Positions 17,189 to 30,885 of a stretch of 64,000 bases of DNA are shown here, one piece after another. Made by a program: the position numbers and the translations under genes. This DNA comes from JALHNI01 sp044226365 (GTDB lineage Bacteria > Acidobacteriota > Terriglobia > Bryobacterales > Bryobacteraceae), in assembly GCA_044226365.1 (NCBI GenBank), contig JBGAHE010000005.1:62001-126000 (forward strand), given 5' to 3'. A model generated the notes under the pieces. The model ran no database searches, was not told the origin of the DNA, and saw nothing but the letters and a program-made list of their open reading frames with translations. Within the stretch, counting starts at the first letter, position 1; each line of letters starts with the position of its first letter.

Positions 17189-17246
17189 CGGAACGCGTCC
17201 TCCTGGCGAGGTATACGTCCGAGGAGCCTGGAAGCTAGCGAGCTCG

Positions 17247-17287
17247 AAAAAATAGGTGGGGCGGCCCGCCCAAGGCAGGGGCGGGCC
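17247..17287 (-). terminator. Candidate intrinsic terminator of the Oar receptor gene
   Basis: On the leftward transcript a 9-pair GC-rich stem (GGCCCGCCC with GGGCGGGCC, 7-base loop) at 17263-17287 is followed by TATTTTTT at 17247-17254. The T-tract starts about 8 bases after the stem, so termination efficiency is uncertain. It lies just downstream of the receptor stop at 17330. Confidence 0.55.
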
Positions 17288-17329
17288 TGACATCACTCGT
17301 GGTCAACGGACAGGCCGGAGACCAGCCGC

Positions 17330-20300
17330 CTAGAAGACGAACTTCGCGCCCAACTGAATCACGCGCGTCGTCGTGCCCCGCACGCCGCCGCCAATCATCC
17401 CGAACGTCTGCGAGCGGACATTTAAGTCCACCGAAGCCACGTCCGGATTGTAGTGATTGAAGAGGTTGAAAATTTCGGTTCGGAACTCGAAGTAGCGACT
17501 TTCGCCCACCGAGAAACGCTTGTTGGTGGAGAAGTCGAAGTTGAAGAGTCCGGGCAGACGCACCGCGTTGGTCCGCGGCGCCGTGCCGAACCGGCCATAG
17601 AAGGGCGTCGTGGTACCCGGTTGATTGATCGTAAATGCGCTCGTGTTGATCCAGCGCTTCCACGTCCGTTCCGACCCATCCAGATTACCGTTCTGCCCCG
17701 CCACCACGTCAGGCCGTGACCCCACACCGGTGCCCGTCGTATCCACGCCATATGTCACCGGCGCGCCGAAGCCCGTCTGCGCGGTCGCGATCGTCGACAC
17801 CTGCCAGCCCTTCACGACATAAGCCAGCGCGCCTTTCGAGCGCTTCATGAACGGCAGTTCGTAGAGCACCGTATTCACCGAGCGCAGCTTCTGATCGAAG
17901 CCCGCGATCGAACGCTCGCCCTGCAGGTTGTACAGATCTTGGACGCTGCCAATGTAGTTGCCGCCGCCCACCTGGCCCCCGATGTCCGTCGGCCCCGTGA
18001 AGGCCTTGGACCACGTAAAGGCCGAGAGCACCGTGACGCCCGTCGCCATGCGGCGCTCGAGCTTCACCTGCATCGAGTGATAGATCGAATTGCCGATCGC
18101 CTTGTCGCCCGTCACTGCGCGCTGGAACAGTTGGTCCGGCCGGCGCGAATTCAGCGACGGCGTCCCCGCCACGCGCGGATCCAGCACCTGCACCGGGCGA
18201 TTGATGTCGCCTAAAGTCGCCACCAGCCGCGTCCCCTTGCTGCCGACATAACCAACGTCCAGCACAAAGCCAGCGATCAGTTTCTTCTGCACATTCAGGT
18301 TCCACTGCTGAATGTAGGAGTCGCGCATGTTCTGGTCATTCGAGACGGCAAAGTTGTACACGCCGGTCGTCGCCGCGCCGGCAAACGGATTCGAGAAGAA
18401 CAGATTCGGCGCTCCCGCGATGTTGCCCACCACCGCCGCGCCCGCCGTGGCTTGAAAACCTTCCGCCATGGCAAAGATCGCGTTCGAGATCTGCGGCGTG
18501 TAGTAAATACCGTAGCCGCCACGAATCACCGCGTCCTTCAGGAACCCCGGCTGATACGCGAAACCAAAGCGCGGACTCCAGTTGTTCTTGTCCGGCTGCA
18601 GCAACCCGCGGCCGTACTTGGATTCCTTCGGCGTCACCGGCACCGTGGGCTGCAAGCCATTCTGCTCGATGTTCACGAACTTATCGTCGCTTTGCACCAT
18701 CTTGCCGAAGTAGTCGTAGCGGACGCCGTAGTTGATCGTCAGGCGGGAGGAGACCTTCCAGTCGTCGTTGAAGTAGTAAGCCTGCCACCAGTTGGTGAGG
18801 TCCGTCACCGTGACGGCAGGATTCAGATTCGCGGAGCGCACGTAGCCGAGCATGAAGTCCGCCATGGCGCTGCCCGTATAGGTGCCGTCGAAAGTAAACG
18901 TTCCGCGAGGATCGCGCGCCTGATTGAAGGTCACCAGGCGGCGGGCGACGTCAGTGCCCATCTTGAGGAAGTGCTTGCCGCGCGCCCACGACAGATTGTC
19001 CGTGAACTGCATGATGCCGTTCGAGCGTTCGCGCGGCCCAATGGTCCGATTCAAAACAAAGGTGGAGTAGCCGCCATCCGCTCCGCTAATGTTCACCACG
19101 GGCGGGCCAAAGAACTTGGGGTCCTTCGAGACCAGCGGCAAGCCCATCTTATTGGCCACGTCGAACTCCGGTTTATTCGTCGTTCCGAAGATCTCGTTCT
19201 CGTAGAAGTTGTGATAGCCGCCCCGGAGTTCGTTCACGATGGCCGAGCTCACCGTCCGCGTATAACCCAACGAAAGGTTCTTCGTCCTGCCCAGATTGTC
19301 CCGTTGATCGTTGCCCCAATAGGGCACGCCGGCTTCGAACGTATCGTTGAACACAAATCGGCCGAAGATCGCATCCTTCGCCGAGAATTGATGATCCACC
19401 CGCGCGTTGTAGTTGTCTTGCCGCGAGGTCGCCGCCAGCGGATTGTTGATGAAGTTGAACGTGCCGTTCGAGGTATTCGGCAGCGGCGTGAAAGCGAGGA
19501 AGGCCAACGCCTGCGGGCTCAACTGGCTCTTCGGAATGATATTGTTCGCGATCGGCACATTCTGCGGGTCGCGCAAGATGATCGGCTGGCGCGTCGTCGC
19601 GTTGATCAGCTTGGAAAAGTCACCATTGCGGAAGTCGGCGTTGGGCACGGTTCGGAACCCGGCCACCGCGCCCTGCAGATTGCGGCCGCGCTCCCAGTTG
19701 AAGAAGAAAAACGTCTTGTTCGATCCCTTGTAGACCTTGGGAATCCATACCGGACCGCCGATGTTGGCCCCGAACTGATTCCGGTTCAACCGCGGACTCG
19801 GCAACGACGTGCCGCCAATGGCATCGTAGGTCTGCGTCAGCGCATCGTTGCGGTTGAACTCCCACAACGTTCCGTGAAAAACATTGCCGCCGCGCTTGGT
19901 GAGCATGTTCACATGGCCGCCGGGCGCCCCACCCGATTCAGCCGAGTAGTTGGACGTCTCCACCTTGAACTCAGCTAGCGAATCCACCGACGGTGAGAAC
20001 GAATACGTCATCGCGTCGTAGTCCATCACTTCGATGCCATCCAGAAAGAAGCGGTTGGCCGTATCGCGTGACCCGTTCGCCGAAAAACCCGTGCTACCGA
20101 ACGAACTGTCCTGCTGCCCGATCGACCCGCGGCCGCGCCGCACCGTAATCGAACCCGGCGTTCCGGCCTGCGCGCCCGGAATCAGTTGCGCCAGCTGAAT
20201 GAAGTTCCGCCCGTTCAGCGGCAGGTCCACAATCTTCTGCGCGTCGATCACCGAACCGACCGTCGCATTCTCCGTCTGCAGGACGGCGGCATTTGCCTCT

Positions 20301-20659
20301 ACGTTCACCGACTCGGTGACGTTGCCCACCTTAATCTGGATATCGACACGAGCCGTCGCACCCACCTGCAGCGACAGTCCGGCGACTTTACCCGACTGAA
20401 AACCGTCCTTACTGGTTTCGAGATTGTATTCGCCGGCGGCAAGAAAGGGGAGAGTGTAGGTGCCGGCTTCGTTGGTCGCCGTGTCGCGCACCGCACCGGT
20501 CAGGGTGCTGGTTGCCTTCACCCGCACACCCGCCACGGGAGCGCCCGAGGGGTCGGTCACAATGCCGGTGACGGTGGCCGTGGTTTGCTGCGCCAGCGCG
20601 AACGGTGCGAGCGCAACCAGGACAAGGGTTGAGACGAACAACTTGGTTATCGTTTTCAT
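17330..20659 (-). CDS. Oar-type TonB-dependent receptor with carboxypeptidase-regulatory domain
   Basis: A 1,109-residue outer-membrane receptor. The signal peptide is MKTITKLFVSTLVLVALAPFALAQ. A CarboxypepD_reg domain follows at about residues 25-105 (VTGIVTDPSGAPVAGVRV, ETSKDGFQSGKVAGLSL). A plug-like region comes next with DLPLNGRNFIQLAQLIPG and FSANGSRDTANRFFLDGIE, then a long beta-barrel ending in an aromatic residue (GAKFVF). I chose ATG 20659 because GGAAGG lies just upstream and the signal peptide starts there. The ligand is unknown. This SusC/Oar-like family is expanded in Acidobacteriota. It is divergent from a membrane regulator, a common pairing. Confidence 0.93.
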   Translation of the reverse strand: MKTITKLFVSTLVLVALAPFALAQQTTATVTGIVTDPSGAPVAGVRVKATSTLTGAVRDTATNEAGTYTLPFLAAGEYNLETSKDGFQSGKVAGLSLQVGATARVDIQIKVGNVTESVNVEANAAVLQTENATVGSVIDAQKIVDLPLNGRNFIQLAQLIPGAQAGTPGSITVRRGRGSIGQQDSSFGSTGFSANGSRDTANRFFLDGIEVMDYDAMTYSFSPSVDSLAEFKVETSNYSAESGGAPGGHVNMLTKRGGNVFHGTLWEFNRNDALTQTYDAIGGTSLPSPRLNRNQFGANIGGPVWIPKVYKGSNKTFFFFNWERGRNLQGAVAGFRTVPNADFRNGDFSKLINATTRQPIILRDPQNVPIANNIIPKSQLSPQALAFLAFTPLPNTSNGTFNFINNPLAATSRQDNYNARVDHQFSAKDAIFGRFVFNDTFEAGVPYWGNDQRDNLGRTKNLSLGYTRTVSSAIVNELRGGYHNFYENEIFGTTNKPEFDVANKMGLPLVSKDPKFFGPPVVNISGADGGYSTFVLNRTIGPRERSNGIMQFTDNLSWARGKHFLKMGTDVARRLVTFNQARDPRGTFTFDGTYTGSAMADFMLGYVRSANLNPAVTVTDLTNWWQAYYFNDDWKVSSRLTINYGVRYDYFGKMVQSDDKFVNIEQNGLQPTVPVTPKESKYGRGLLQPDKNNWSPRFGFAYQPGFLKDAVIRGGYGIYYTPQISNAIFAMAEGFQATAGAAVVGNIAGAPNLFFSNPFAGAATTGVYNFAVSNDQNMRDSYIQQWNLNVQKKLIAGFVLDVGYVGSKGTRLVATLGDINRPVQVLDPRVAGTPSLNSRRPDQLFQRAVTGDKAIGNSIYHSMQVKLERRMATGVTVLSAFTWSKAFTGPTDIGGQVGGGNYIGSVQDLYNLQGERSIAGFDQKLRSVNTVLYELPFMKRSKGALAYVVKGWQVSTIATAQTGFGAPVTYGVDTTGTGVGSRPDVVAGQNGNLDGSERTWKRWINTSAFTINQPGTTTPFYGRFGTAPRTNAVRLPGLFNFDFSTNKRFSVGESRYFEFRTEIFNLFNHYNPDVASVDLNVRSQTFGMIGGGVRGTTTRVIQLGAKFVF

Positions 20660-20811
20660 AAGACCTTCCAAAGACTGCCTTCCATGATGCACCCGATTGC
20701 CGCCGATTCGGCCGAAAATACAGTACTGCTTCGCTTTTTCAATAATTTACAGACCCGTATGATACGTTCGCAGTAGCCTGTTATAGACTGAGAGAACCTC
20801 GTTCGGAAGCT

Positions 20812-22089
20812 ATGAAGCCCAGGTCGGAAGCCATCGCGGAGTTGTCGGTTGCCGAAGCTGAGGTTCGTGCGCAACTTCGTCTTCTGCTCGCCAGCGAAAC
20901 CTTCAAAGGCAGCAAGCGCTGCTTAACCTTCCTGGAGTACGTCGTCAACCAAAGGCTTGGCGGCTTCACCGAAAATCTGCGCGAGAAGGTCATCGGCGTC
21001 GAAGCCTTCGGGCGTCATCCCGGCTACGACAGCAACGACGACCCCGTCGTCCGCGTCACCGCCGGCGAAGTCCGCAAACGCCTCGCGCAGTACTATCAGG
21101 ATCCGACCCATGCGGCCGAGTTGCGCATCGACCTGGTGGCCGGCTCCTACGTTCCCGAGTTTCATCCGCCCCCGGTGCGGCCGTCCCCTGTAGCCCCGCC
21201 CCCCACAGACATCTCCTTCGTCGCGGCCACCGTCACCCCTCCCCGCCGCCGCCGCGTGTGGCTCGGCACTCTTGTCAGCCTCGCCGCCGCGCTCCTCGCC
21301 GGCGTCGCCTGGCAGCAGCGCTGGTTCCAGCAGCACTCCGCCTTTGAACAGTTCTGGGTCCCTTCCCTCACGGTTCCCGGTCCGCTGCTGCTCTGCATCG
21401 GACAAGGCCGCGTCTACACCTTTCGCAAGGACATCGCCAACCGCCTCGAACTGGCCATCGACCCTCGTAAGACCGGCAAACCCACCCAAGCGCTCGCGCC
21501 CACCTTCGAGCTCAGTGCCAAGGAAGTCGTGCCGGCCTGGGACCGCTACGTTCCCCTCGGCGACGCCGTCAGTATGGCCAACGTGGCGCTCTTCCTCAGC
21601 AACCGTCATCACGAGTACCGTGTCCGCGGCAGTGCCGACACCCGCCTCACCGATTTGCGCGAAGGCTCCGCCATTCTCTTCGGCGCATTCAGCAACGACT
21701 GGACGCTCCGCATGAACAAAGAGCTCCGCTTCTTCTTCGAGCTCATCCCCGACGGAAGGCGCTTCGTCATTGACCGGCAACACCCTGAGGCGCGCCAATG
21801 GATTGGTCCGCTCGTCAATGGGCCCTTCGATGGCGAGAACAACGACTACGCCATCCTCACGCGCATCTTTGACAAAACCACCGGCCACCCCGTCATCAGC
21901 GTAGGCGGCATCACGCATCTCGCCACGCAAGCGGGCGGCGAGTTCCTGCTTTCCGAAACGCTGATGAACGAAGCGCTGGCCAAAGCGCCTCCCGGCTGGG
22001 AGACGCGTAACCTGCAGATCGTCATCACCACCAAGATCATCGGCGCCAGCGCCGGTCCCCCGCAGTTCCTAACGATTCATACCTGGTAG
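20812..22089 (+). CDS. Acidobacterial membrane regulator-like protein
   Basis: A 425-residue protein. Its N-terminal segment (about residues 28-105) reads LLASETFKGSKRCLTFLEYVV, EKVIGVEAFGRHPGYDSNDDPVVRVTAGEVRKRLAQYY, given here in pieces. This conserved block recurs in front of many acidobacterial signalling proteins and resembles a nucleic-acid- or ligand-binding module. A single transmembrane helix lies at about 148-165 (WLGTLVSLAAALLAGVAW). The remainder is a beta-rich domain with no motif I recognise. It is divergent from an Oar receptor and may sense something tied to it. That role is inference; no named family can be assigned. Confidence 0.75.
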   Translation: MKPRSEAIAELSVAEAEVRAQLRLLLASETFKGSKRCLTFLEYVVNQRLGGFTENLREKVIGVEAFGRHPGYDSNDDPVVRVTAGEVRKRLAQYYQDPTHAAELRIDLVAGSYVPEFHPPPVRPSPVAPPPTDISFVAATVTPPRRRRVWLGTLVSLAAALLAGVAWQQRWFQQHSAFEQFWVPSLTVPGPLLLCIGQGRVYTFRKDIANRLELAIDPRKTGKPTQALAPTFELSAKEVVPAWDRYVPLGDAVSMANVALFLSNRHHEYRVRGSADTRLTDLREGSAILFGAFSNDWTLRMNKELRFFFELIPDGRRFVIDRQHPEARQWIGPLVNGPFDGENNDYAILTRIFDKTTGHPVISVGGITHLATQAGGEFLLSETLMNEALAKAPPGWETRNLQIVITTKIIGASAGPPQFLTIHTW

Positions 22090-22108
22090 TTATTCCCGAA
22101 AGAGTTTC

Positions 22109-24388
<2,280 letters not shown>

Positions 24389-24401
24389 GCCCGTCCTCTC
24401 C

Positions 24402-24428
24402 AGGTCGCCGGACGATCTCCGGCGACCT
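24402..24428. terminator. Perfect hairpin after tex
   Basis: An 11-base-pair perfect inverted repeat (AGGTCGCCGGA with TCCGGCGACCT, 5-base loop) begins 14 bases after the tex stop. No T-tract follows, so it may be a transcription block or RNA-stability structure. Immediately downstream TATACT (24428-24433) is a candidate -10 for the DUF1080 gene. Confidence 0.45.
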
Positions 24429-24448
24429 ATACTCGAAGACAGTAGCTT

Positions 24449-25219
24449 ATGCGCATTTCTCTGTTCATCGGTGGTCTTGTCACGCTGCTCAACCTTTCGG
24501 CGGCCGCTCAACCCAGGAAGTCCAAGCCGCCGGCCGGCTTTACGCGCCTGTCAAACGGCAACGACCTGAAGGGTTGGCGCGGGCGGCCCGGCGGGGGCGG
24601 CGTCTTCAGCCCCTATGTCGAGGCCAAGTTCACCCCGGAAGAGCGCGCCGCGAAGCAAGCAGAGTGGAACGCCGACCGTGATCTGCACTGGCGCATCGAT
24701 CCGGCCAAAGGCGAAATCATCTCTGACGGCAAAGGCGTGCACCTTGCCACCGAAAAGTTCTACGGCGACTTCGAGTTCCGCGTCGACTGGATGCTCACTC
24801 AGCCCTGCGGCGATTCCGGCATCTATCTGCGCGACTATCCTCAGGTCCAGATCTGGGATCCGGCCTGTCCCAAAGTGCAGAAGAACGGTGCCGACAAAGG
24901 CTCCGGCGGCCTCTGGAACAACAACAACGACAATCCCGGCAAGTGGCCGCTCGCGAAAGTCGATCGTCCCATCGGCGAGTGGAACACCATGGCCATCAAG
25001 ATGGTCGGCACCCGTGTCTGGGTGAAGCTCAACGGTCAGGACGTCGTGGTGGGCCAAGTGCTCGACAACTTCTTTGATCGCGCCCAGCCCGTGCTCCCCA
25101 CTGGTTCCATTGAGTTGCAAACGCACGGCTCCGAAGTCCGCTTCCGCAACGTCGACGTCCGCGAGATTTCCGCCAAGGAAGGCGAAAAGTTGCTCGCGAC
25201 CGTCGGCGCAACCCGCTAG
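24449..25219 (+). CDS. Secreted DUF1080 protein (3-keto-disaccharide hydrolase fold)
   Basis: A 256-residue protein with a signal peptide (MRISLFIGGLVTLLNLSAAAQ). The mature part is a concanavalin-like beta-sandwich of the DUF1080 family. It includes FTRLSNGNDLKGWRG near residue 32 and a FYGDFEFRVDWMLTQPCGDSGIYLRD stretch, read as pieces, ending with a GSIELQTHGSEVRFRNVDVR signature. Members hydrolyse 3-keto-glycosides or bind sugars in the periplasm and are abundant in Acidobacteriota and Planctomycetota. The likely substrate is an oxidised disaccharide, not proven. It starts at ATG 24449 after a candidate promoter. Confidence 0.88.
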   Translation: MRISLFIGGLVTLLNLSAAAQPRKSKPPAGFTRLSNGNDLKGWRGRPGGGGVFSPYVEAKFTPEERAAKQAEWNADRDLHWRIDPAKGEIISDGKGVHLATEKFYGDFEFRVDWMLTQPCGDSGIYLRDYPQVQIWDPACPKVQKNGADKGSGGLWNNNNDNPGKWPLAKVDRPIGEWNTMAIKMVGTRVWVKLNGQDVVVGQVLDNFFDRAQPVLPTGSIELQTHGSEVRFRNVDVREISAKEGEKLLATVGATR

Positions 25220-25245
25220 CCCGGTCAGCCTCCTGAAAGTGCCTC

Positions 25246-26933
25246 ATGACCGCGAATGGACTCTCGGCGTTTCTCGCGGCGCGCGACTTCGTCTTGCGGC
25301 ATCGCGAAAGCCCCGAAGATGCTCTCCAGGAATTCCGCTGGCCTTCACTGACGCACTTCAACTGGGCGCTCGACTACTTCGATACCTTCGCGGCCAACCA
25401 TGAGCACCTCGCCCTGTGGCTCGTCGACGACGACGGCACCGAACACCGACGCACCTACCAGGAGATGTCCCGGCGCTCGAACCAGGTAGCCAACTACCTG
25501 CGCACTCACGGCGTCCGCCGTGGCCACCGTATCCTCCTGATGCTCAGCCAGGAGCCCGCGCTCTGGGAGTCGTTGCTGGCCATCATCAAACTCGGCGCCG
25601 TAGCCGTTCCGGCCAGCACGCTCCTCTCCGAAACCGATCTGGCGGATCGGCTGGAGCGGGGCGCCATCCGCCACGTCATCGCCGGCGCAGCCCATACCGC
25701 CGCCTTCGCCGCTCTCGATGGTCCTTTCACCCGGATCGTCACCGGCGCGCCCCCACCGGGCACCCAGGGCTGGCTACCCTTCTCGGACTCCGAGCACGCC
25801 TCCGCCCACTTCACTCCCGACGCCCCGACCGCCGCGGACGAACTCCTGCTGCTCTACTTCACCTCCGGCACCACCGCCAAGCCCAAGATCGTCCAGCACT
25901 CGCATCAAAGCTATCCCGTCGGGCATCTCTCCACCCTCAGTTGGCTCGGCCTACAATCCGGTGATGTGCACTGGAACATCAGTTCCCCCGGCTGGGCGAA
26001 GCACTCCTGGAGTTCGTTCTTCGCTCCGTGGAGCGCCGGCGCCACGGTGTTTGCGTACAACTACGCTCGCTTCGACGCGCGCCGCGTGCTCGACGTTCTC
26101 GTCAAACATCAGGTCACCACGCTTTGCGCGCCTCCCACGGTCTGGCGCATGCTCGTTCAGGAAAAGCTCAGCGAATACCGGACCTCGTTACGCGAGCTCT
26201 TAAGCGCCGGCGAACCCCTGAACCCCGAGTTGATCGAAACGCTGCGCACGGCCTGGAATCTCACCATCCGCGAAGGCTACGGCCAGACTGAAACTACCGC
26301 CCTCATCGGCAATCGCCCCGGACATCCGCTTAAAGTCGGCTCGATGGGCCGGCCGCTGCCCGGTTATCGCTTCCTCATCCTGGACGAAGCGAATCAACCC
26401 GCCGCTGAAGGCGAACTCTGCCTCGACCTCTCTGACCCGCCAACCGGCCTGATGCTTGGCTACGCCGACCAAGACGACCGCCTCGCGGACCAAAGCCTCT
26501 ACCGTACCGGCGACATCGTCTCCCGCGACGCTAACGGCTACTTCCACTTCATCGGGCGCGCGGACGATGTCTTCAAATCCTCCGACTATCGCCTCAGTCC
26601 GTTTGAGCTGGAAAGCGTCCTGCTACAGCATCCCGCCGTCGCCGAAGCCGCGGTGGTCCCAAGCCCGGACCCGTTGCGGCTTGCCGTCCCCAAAGCCTTC
26701 ATCACGCTCGCCGCTGGGCACGCCCCGGATCAGGTCACCGCCAACCACATCTTCGCGTTCCTCCGTCGGTCCCTCGCCCCCTACCAACGCATCCGTCGCC
26801 TGGAGTTCCGCCCACTGCCCAAGACGATCTCCGGCAAGATCCGGCGCGGCGAGTTGAGGCGCGAAGAAGCCACGCGCGGCGAGCGGCGCCCCGGCGAGTT
26901 TCTCGAAGGCGCAGTTGTGGTACGAGAGGAAGG

Positions 26934-26937
<4 letters not shown>
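25246..26937 (+). CDS. AMP-binding acyl-CoA synthetase (medium-chain type)
   Basis: A 563-residue enzyme that activates a carboxylic acid to its CoA thioester through an acyl-AMP intermediate. The ATP-binding P-loop reads YFTSGTTAKPK at about residues 204-214. NISSPGWAKHSWSSFFAPW, REGYGQTETT and LYRTGDIVSRD follow, with FKSSDYRLSPFELE and the late lysine in KTISGKIRR. This is the set seen in medium-chain and acetyl/propionyl-type ACSM synthetases. The end overlaps the mutase start by 4 bases (GTGA). Together they suggest entry of propionate, isobutyrate or similar acids. Confidence 0.93.
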
Positions 26938-28512
<1,575 letters not shown>

Positions 28513-28526
<14 letters not shown>

Positions 28527-29301
28527 CGACATCCCCCCCGCGCCGCTCCTCCAGACCATCGTCGCTGCTCTGGACTCGCTGGCAGGCGTCGAGCGGATCT
28601 GGCGCCACGGTCTCGTCCATCGTGGCGGACCGCACTATCGCTTGCGGGGGACAACCGGTCCGGCCAGCATCGGAGAAGACGAGTGCCATCTGCTCGGCCG
28701 CCTGATTACGCGCTTCGCACCGTCCCGCTGTTTCGTCATCGGGAACGGCTTTGGCTTAAGCAGCGTCTGGATCGCCAAGCGCATGGAAGCAACCGGTGGG
28801 CAGACGGTGGTGACGCTGGATAACCGGAGCGAAGGGGACGGAGACCGCTGCTTCTCAATCGCGGCGGCCCTCACGGCCCACCTTGAGTGCCGGATTCTCC
28901 GCAACGCCTACGGCGCTTCCCCGCGCGACCTCGCACTCCACGCACAAGGCGAGCGCTACGACCTCATCTTCATCGACGGCAATCATGCTCACCCCCACGT
29001 CGTTCACGACTTTCGCGGCGCCGAACCACTGCTGAGCGAACACGGCATTGTCTGTTGGCACGACTATTGGCTGCCAGGCGTCGCCGAAAGCGTCGCGGAC
29101 GCGCAGCGCCGTGGAATGCAATGCTGGCTGGTGAGGACCTCCTGCGAAATGGTCTTCGGCACCAGAAGCCCCGCCGTGCACGCAGCGTTGCGAACGCTGT
29201 TCGAGAGTGCCGAAGCACCGCGCAGGCGTTGGCATCCATGGGCGCGACTCCGGCTCACCAGCGCCTACCTCAGCGCCCAGCTCCAGCAGCAGCGCCGTTA
29301 G
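28513..29301 (+). CDS. Class I SAM-dependent methyltransferase (methyltransf_24-like)
   Basis: A 262-residue protein starting at GTG 28513, which overlaps the mutase stop by 14 bases. The SAM pocket is formed by CFVIGNGFGLSSVWIAKRM near residues 75-93, with the ribose contact in VVTLDNRSEGDG and the later YDLIFIDGNHAHPHVVHDF, typical of small extracellular-polysaccharide or cephalosporin-type methyltransferases. The IDGNHxH block is a metal-dependent methyltransferase feature. The substrate is unknown. It converges on the alkaline-phosphatase-like gene with a 4-base overlap. Confidence 0.8.
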
Positions 29302-30776
29302 CGCAGCAGGGGCCGGCCGGGTAAATCGACGTGATCCACGCCCATTGCTTCACAAGCAGTCGCGGCAAAGTCGATCGCCCGTACTGGCCCATCCCATCGC
29401 ACCGCCCGCTTGGCCTTGCTGGGCACGATGCAGGCCCAGGCGCCCTCGCAGTGATTGCCCACGCGCCCGGAGCCGACGCCCGCACGCAGCACCTCGCCAA
29501 ATTGCGGCGACACAACGCGGCGCAACCCGACCGAGGATCGCTCGGCCCACAGCACCACCAGATCTGGCAGCAGCGAGGACGCCGGCCCCGGCGTGTCGAG
29601 GTCAGCCGCGCGCAGCACCGCGCGCACTACCTTCCCTCTCTCCGGCTCCCCGAAAGTCTCCAGTCCTGCGGTAATCTCGGCCAGCAGTTGCTCCGCTTCG
29701 CCCGGCCTCACGATGCCCTCGCGTTCCCGGCCCTGAAGATTGAGCCGGATAAACCCTGCGCCGTCGCTGGTCACGACGAACGCGCGGGTACGGCCCCAAT
29801 CTGTGTGCCCATGCTCCAGCCGCGCGGTCAATCCCAGTGCCACGCGATCCGGCAGCATCTCGGCCACGCGAGCCCGCAGACCCGTCGGCACCCATCGCCG
29901 AACCCGCGCGAGCGGACTCTCGTGGGAAGCCGCCGCACTTGGCCGCAGCACCCTCTCCAGCATCTCCGCCAGCAGGTCCGCTCGTGACGTCTCCGGCCCC
30001 ATCCCCAGCGGCGAGAACAGCACGACATCGGCCGTCGCTGGCAGCGCGGCGAGAATTTGACCTAACGCCTGATCGGCCCGCTCGTAAATACTGGCCAGCA
30101 GCGAGGGCTCTTCCCCGCTGGTCGCCACGTCCTGGTCCAAAGAATCCCGCCACAGTTGATGTCCAGCGAGATGTGGCGCGGCAAAGGTGAGCCACACCAG
30201 ATCGAACGGCTGCTCCTGCAAACAAGTGATGGCTGCCTGTGCCAACCGTTCCGACGCCTGCTCCAGCACGCTCCGCATTGCGCGCAGACGCGGCAGGGAC
30301 GCCGGTCCAAAGACTTCGTGGCAGCCCGGCGCCGGCCCGAAGCGCTTTCTCAGCGTCGTTCGCCTCGCGGGCGAAGAAGTCCACTCCGGCAGGACGAAGC
30401 GAGTCTGGAACTGCCAGCCACAGATCGCGAGCCCATGCTTCGTCACCAAGCGGCCACACTCGGGCGGGTCGATGATCAGTAGACGCTTCCCGGCCCCGTC
30501 CAAGCGCGCGAAGACGGAGTCCTCCGGCTTCATGGGCTCAGCCAGCCTCATGCGCTGTTGCGCCGCGCACCATTGCGTGGGATAGTGCGACCCGTGAGCG
30601 GACATGCTCCGCCCCGTGTAGAGGCTGCGATAGACCGACGCATGCAGCGGCGTCGACTCGATCGGGTAAACCCGGCCCCGGCAGAACAGTTCGGCGCAGT
30701 GCGGCAGCCGCCCCTCCGCCATCATCCTTCGCCACAGCGGTTCCGCCACCGCATCGAACGAAAGGAGGGCGAGCAC
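29298..30776 (-). CDS. Alkaline phosphatase / type I phosphodiesterase-fold protein, partly degenerate
   Basis: A roughly 490-residue member of the alkaline phosphatase superfamily. SFDAVAEPLWRRM near the start supplies the first metal Asp, and STPLHASVYRSLYTGRSMSAHG is the nucleophile region. HLAGHQLW carries the His pair. The usual SDHGM metal block reads FSPLGMG here, so an Asp and a His are missing. I place the start at GTG 30776, where the first strand begins. GTG 30836 and GTG 30893 are in frame and possible. The last would overlap the divergent gene. With part of the metal site lost it may bind rather than cleave, or use fewer metals. Confidence 0.75.
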   Translation of the reverse strand: MLALLSFDAVAEPLWRRMMAEGRLPHCAELFCRGRVYPIESTPLHASVYRSLYTGRSMSAHGSHYPTQWCAAQQRMRLAEPMKPEDSVFARLDGAGKRLLIIDPPECGRLVTKHGLAICGWQFQTRFVLPEWTSSPARRTTLRKRFGPAPGCHEVFGPASLPRLRAMRSVLEQASERLAQAAITCLQEQPFDLVWLTFAAPHLAGHQLWRDSLDQDVATSGEEPSLLASIYERADQALGQILAALPATADVVLFSPLGMGPETSRADLLAEMLERVLRPSAAASHESPLARVRRWVPTGLRARVAEMLPDRVALGLTARLEHGHTDWGRTRAFVVTSDGAGFIRLNLQGREREGIVRPGEAEQLLAEITAGLETFGEPERGKVVRAVLRAADLDTPGPASSLLPDLVVLWAERSSVGLRRVVSPQFGEVLRAGVGSGRVGNHCEGAWACIVPSKAKRAVRWDGPVRAIDFAATACEAMGVDHVDLPGRPLLR

Positions 30777-30885
30777 CGAGTCATTGTAGCGAGGGCGAAA
30801 GGCGGGTCGTAACTTTTCCTTCTCCGTGTGAGCCACTTCCGCTCGCCAATCCGCGCTTAGATGTGGAGCGAAATGGAGGATGCCA

